Assembly: GCA_937983105.1 (NCBI GenBank) | Contig: CALKAM010000145.1 | Span: 1-5,749, forward strand | Direction: 5' to 3' | Length of the DNA stretch: 5,749 nt | DNA from: Planifilum sp021793745 | GTDB lineage: Bacteria > Bacillota > Bacilli > Thermoactinomycetales > DSM-44946 | The notes under the pieces: generated by a model | Told to the model about the DNA's origin: nothing | The model's database searches: none | The model's input: the letters and a program-made list of their open reading frames with translations, nothing else | Part shown: piece after piece, positions 5,635 to 5,749 of the stretch | How the letters are laid out: each line of letters opens with the position of its first letter | How positions within the stretch are numbered: the first letter of the stretch is position 1 | Program-made: the position numbers and the translations under genes

Positions 5635-5749
5635 ATGGCGCTGATTGACGATGTAAAACTGTCGCTCCGGGTGTCAGTGCCCGATTTTGATGCTGAGATC
5701 CAGGATTTGATCGACAGCGCAAAAGCCGATTTGCAACTTTCCGGGGTGG
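5635..5749 (+). CDS. Head-tail connector protein, gp6-like (partial, N-terminus)
   Basis: The frame runs from ATG 5635 off the window edge, giving 38 residues. It begins MALIDDVKLSLRVSVPDFDA and continues EIQDLIDSAKADLQLSGV. This 'dvK..LRv....fD.ei..LI..Ak..l...Gv' pattern is characteristic of the HK97 gp6-like connector (Phage_connect_1 / DNA-packaging family). That protein forms a ring under the portal and provides the surface for the head-closure and tail proteins. The ribosome binding site taggtgg (5622-5628) overlaps the stop of the preceding small gene, with 6 nt spacing to the ATG. The location after the capsid gene fits the usual HK97 gene order. The rest of the protein, normally about 90-110 residues in this family, is outside the window. 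Confidence 0.88.
   Translation, partial: MALIDDVKLSLRVSVPDFDAEIQDLIDSAKADLQLSGV

Noticed and set aside
1..5749. CRISPR array, tRNA, insertion sequence, toxin-antitoxin or anti-phage defence genes
   Set aside because: No repeat-spacer pattern, tRNA-like cloverleaf, transposase motif or defence-type gene was seen; apart from 53-185 and 5380-5438, almost all sequence is taken up by recognisable head-module genes.

Overview
The window is the DNA-packaging and head-morphogenesis module of a tailed (siphovirus-type, HK97-like) phage or prophage. All genes are on the + strand and closely packed. The order is: the end of an upstream gene, a GC-rich non-coding segment that looks like a cos region, small terminase, large terminase, portal, ClpP-like prohead protease, major capsid protein, a terminator-like hairpin, a small Lys-rich protein, and the start of a head-tail connector gene cut by the window edge.

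The host is probably a member of the Bacillota (Firmicutes). Several genes have strong Bacillus-type Shine-Dalgarno sequences close to AAGGAGGTGAT. GTG and TTG starts are used freely, base composition looks balanced to slightly GC-rich by eye, and the proteins read like those of Bacillus- or Clostridium-group phages. Genus cannot be fixed. No integrase, attachment site or host gene is visible, so prophage and free phage cannot be told apart.

Layout: 1-52 holds the last 16 codons of an unidentified gene. 53-185 is non-coding, rich in short inverted repeats, with a GC-rich core typical of cos sites just upstream of P27-type small terminases. 186-2223 encodes the two terminase subunits, which overlap by 8 nt. 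2237-4136 encodes portal and protease, which overlap by 71 nt with the chosen protease start. 4129-5379 encodes the capsid protein, overlapping the protease by 8 nt. A long hairpin follows at 5386-5425. 5439-5624 is a small conserved-type protein and 5635 onward is the connector.

Working model: the small terminase recognises the cos region, and the large terminase cuts it and pumps DNA through the portal into a prohead. The prohead is built from capsid protein whose N-terminal helical domain acts as an internal scaffold and is removed by the protease. The connector then closes the vertex for tail joining. The hairpin after the capsid gene probably lowers expression of the downstream, low-copy connector genes. 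I see no previously undescribed system. The points worth a second look are the cos-like region, the small hairpin on the large-terminase start codon, the protease start and active site, and the post-capsid hairpin.
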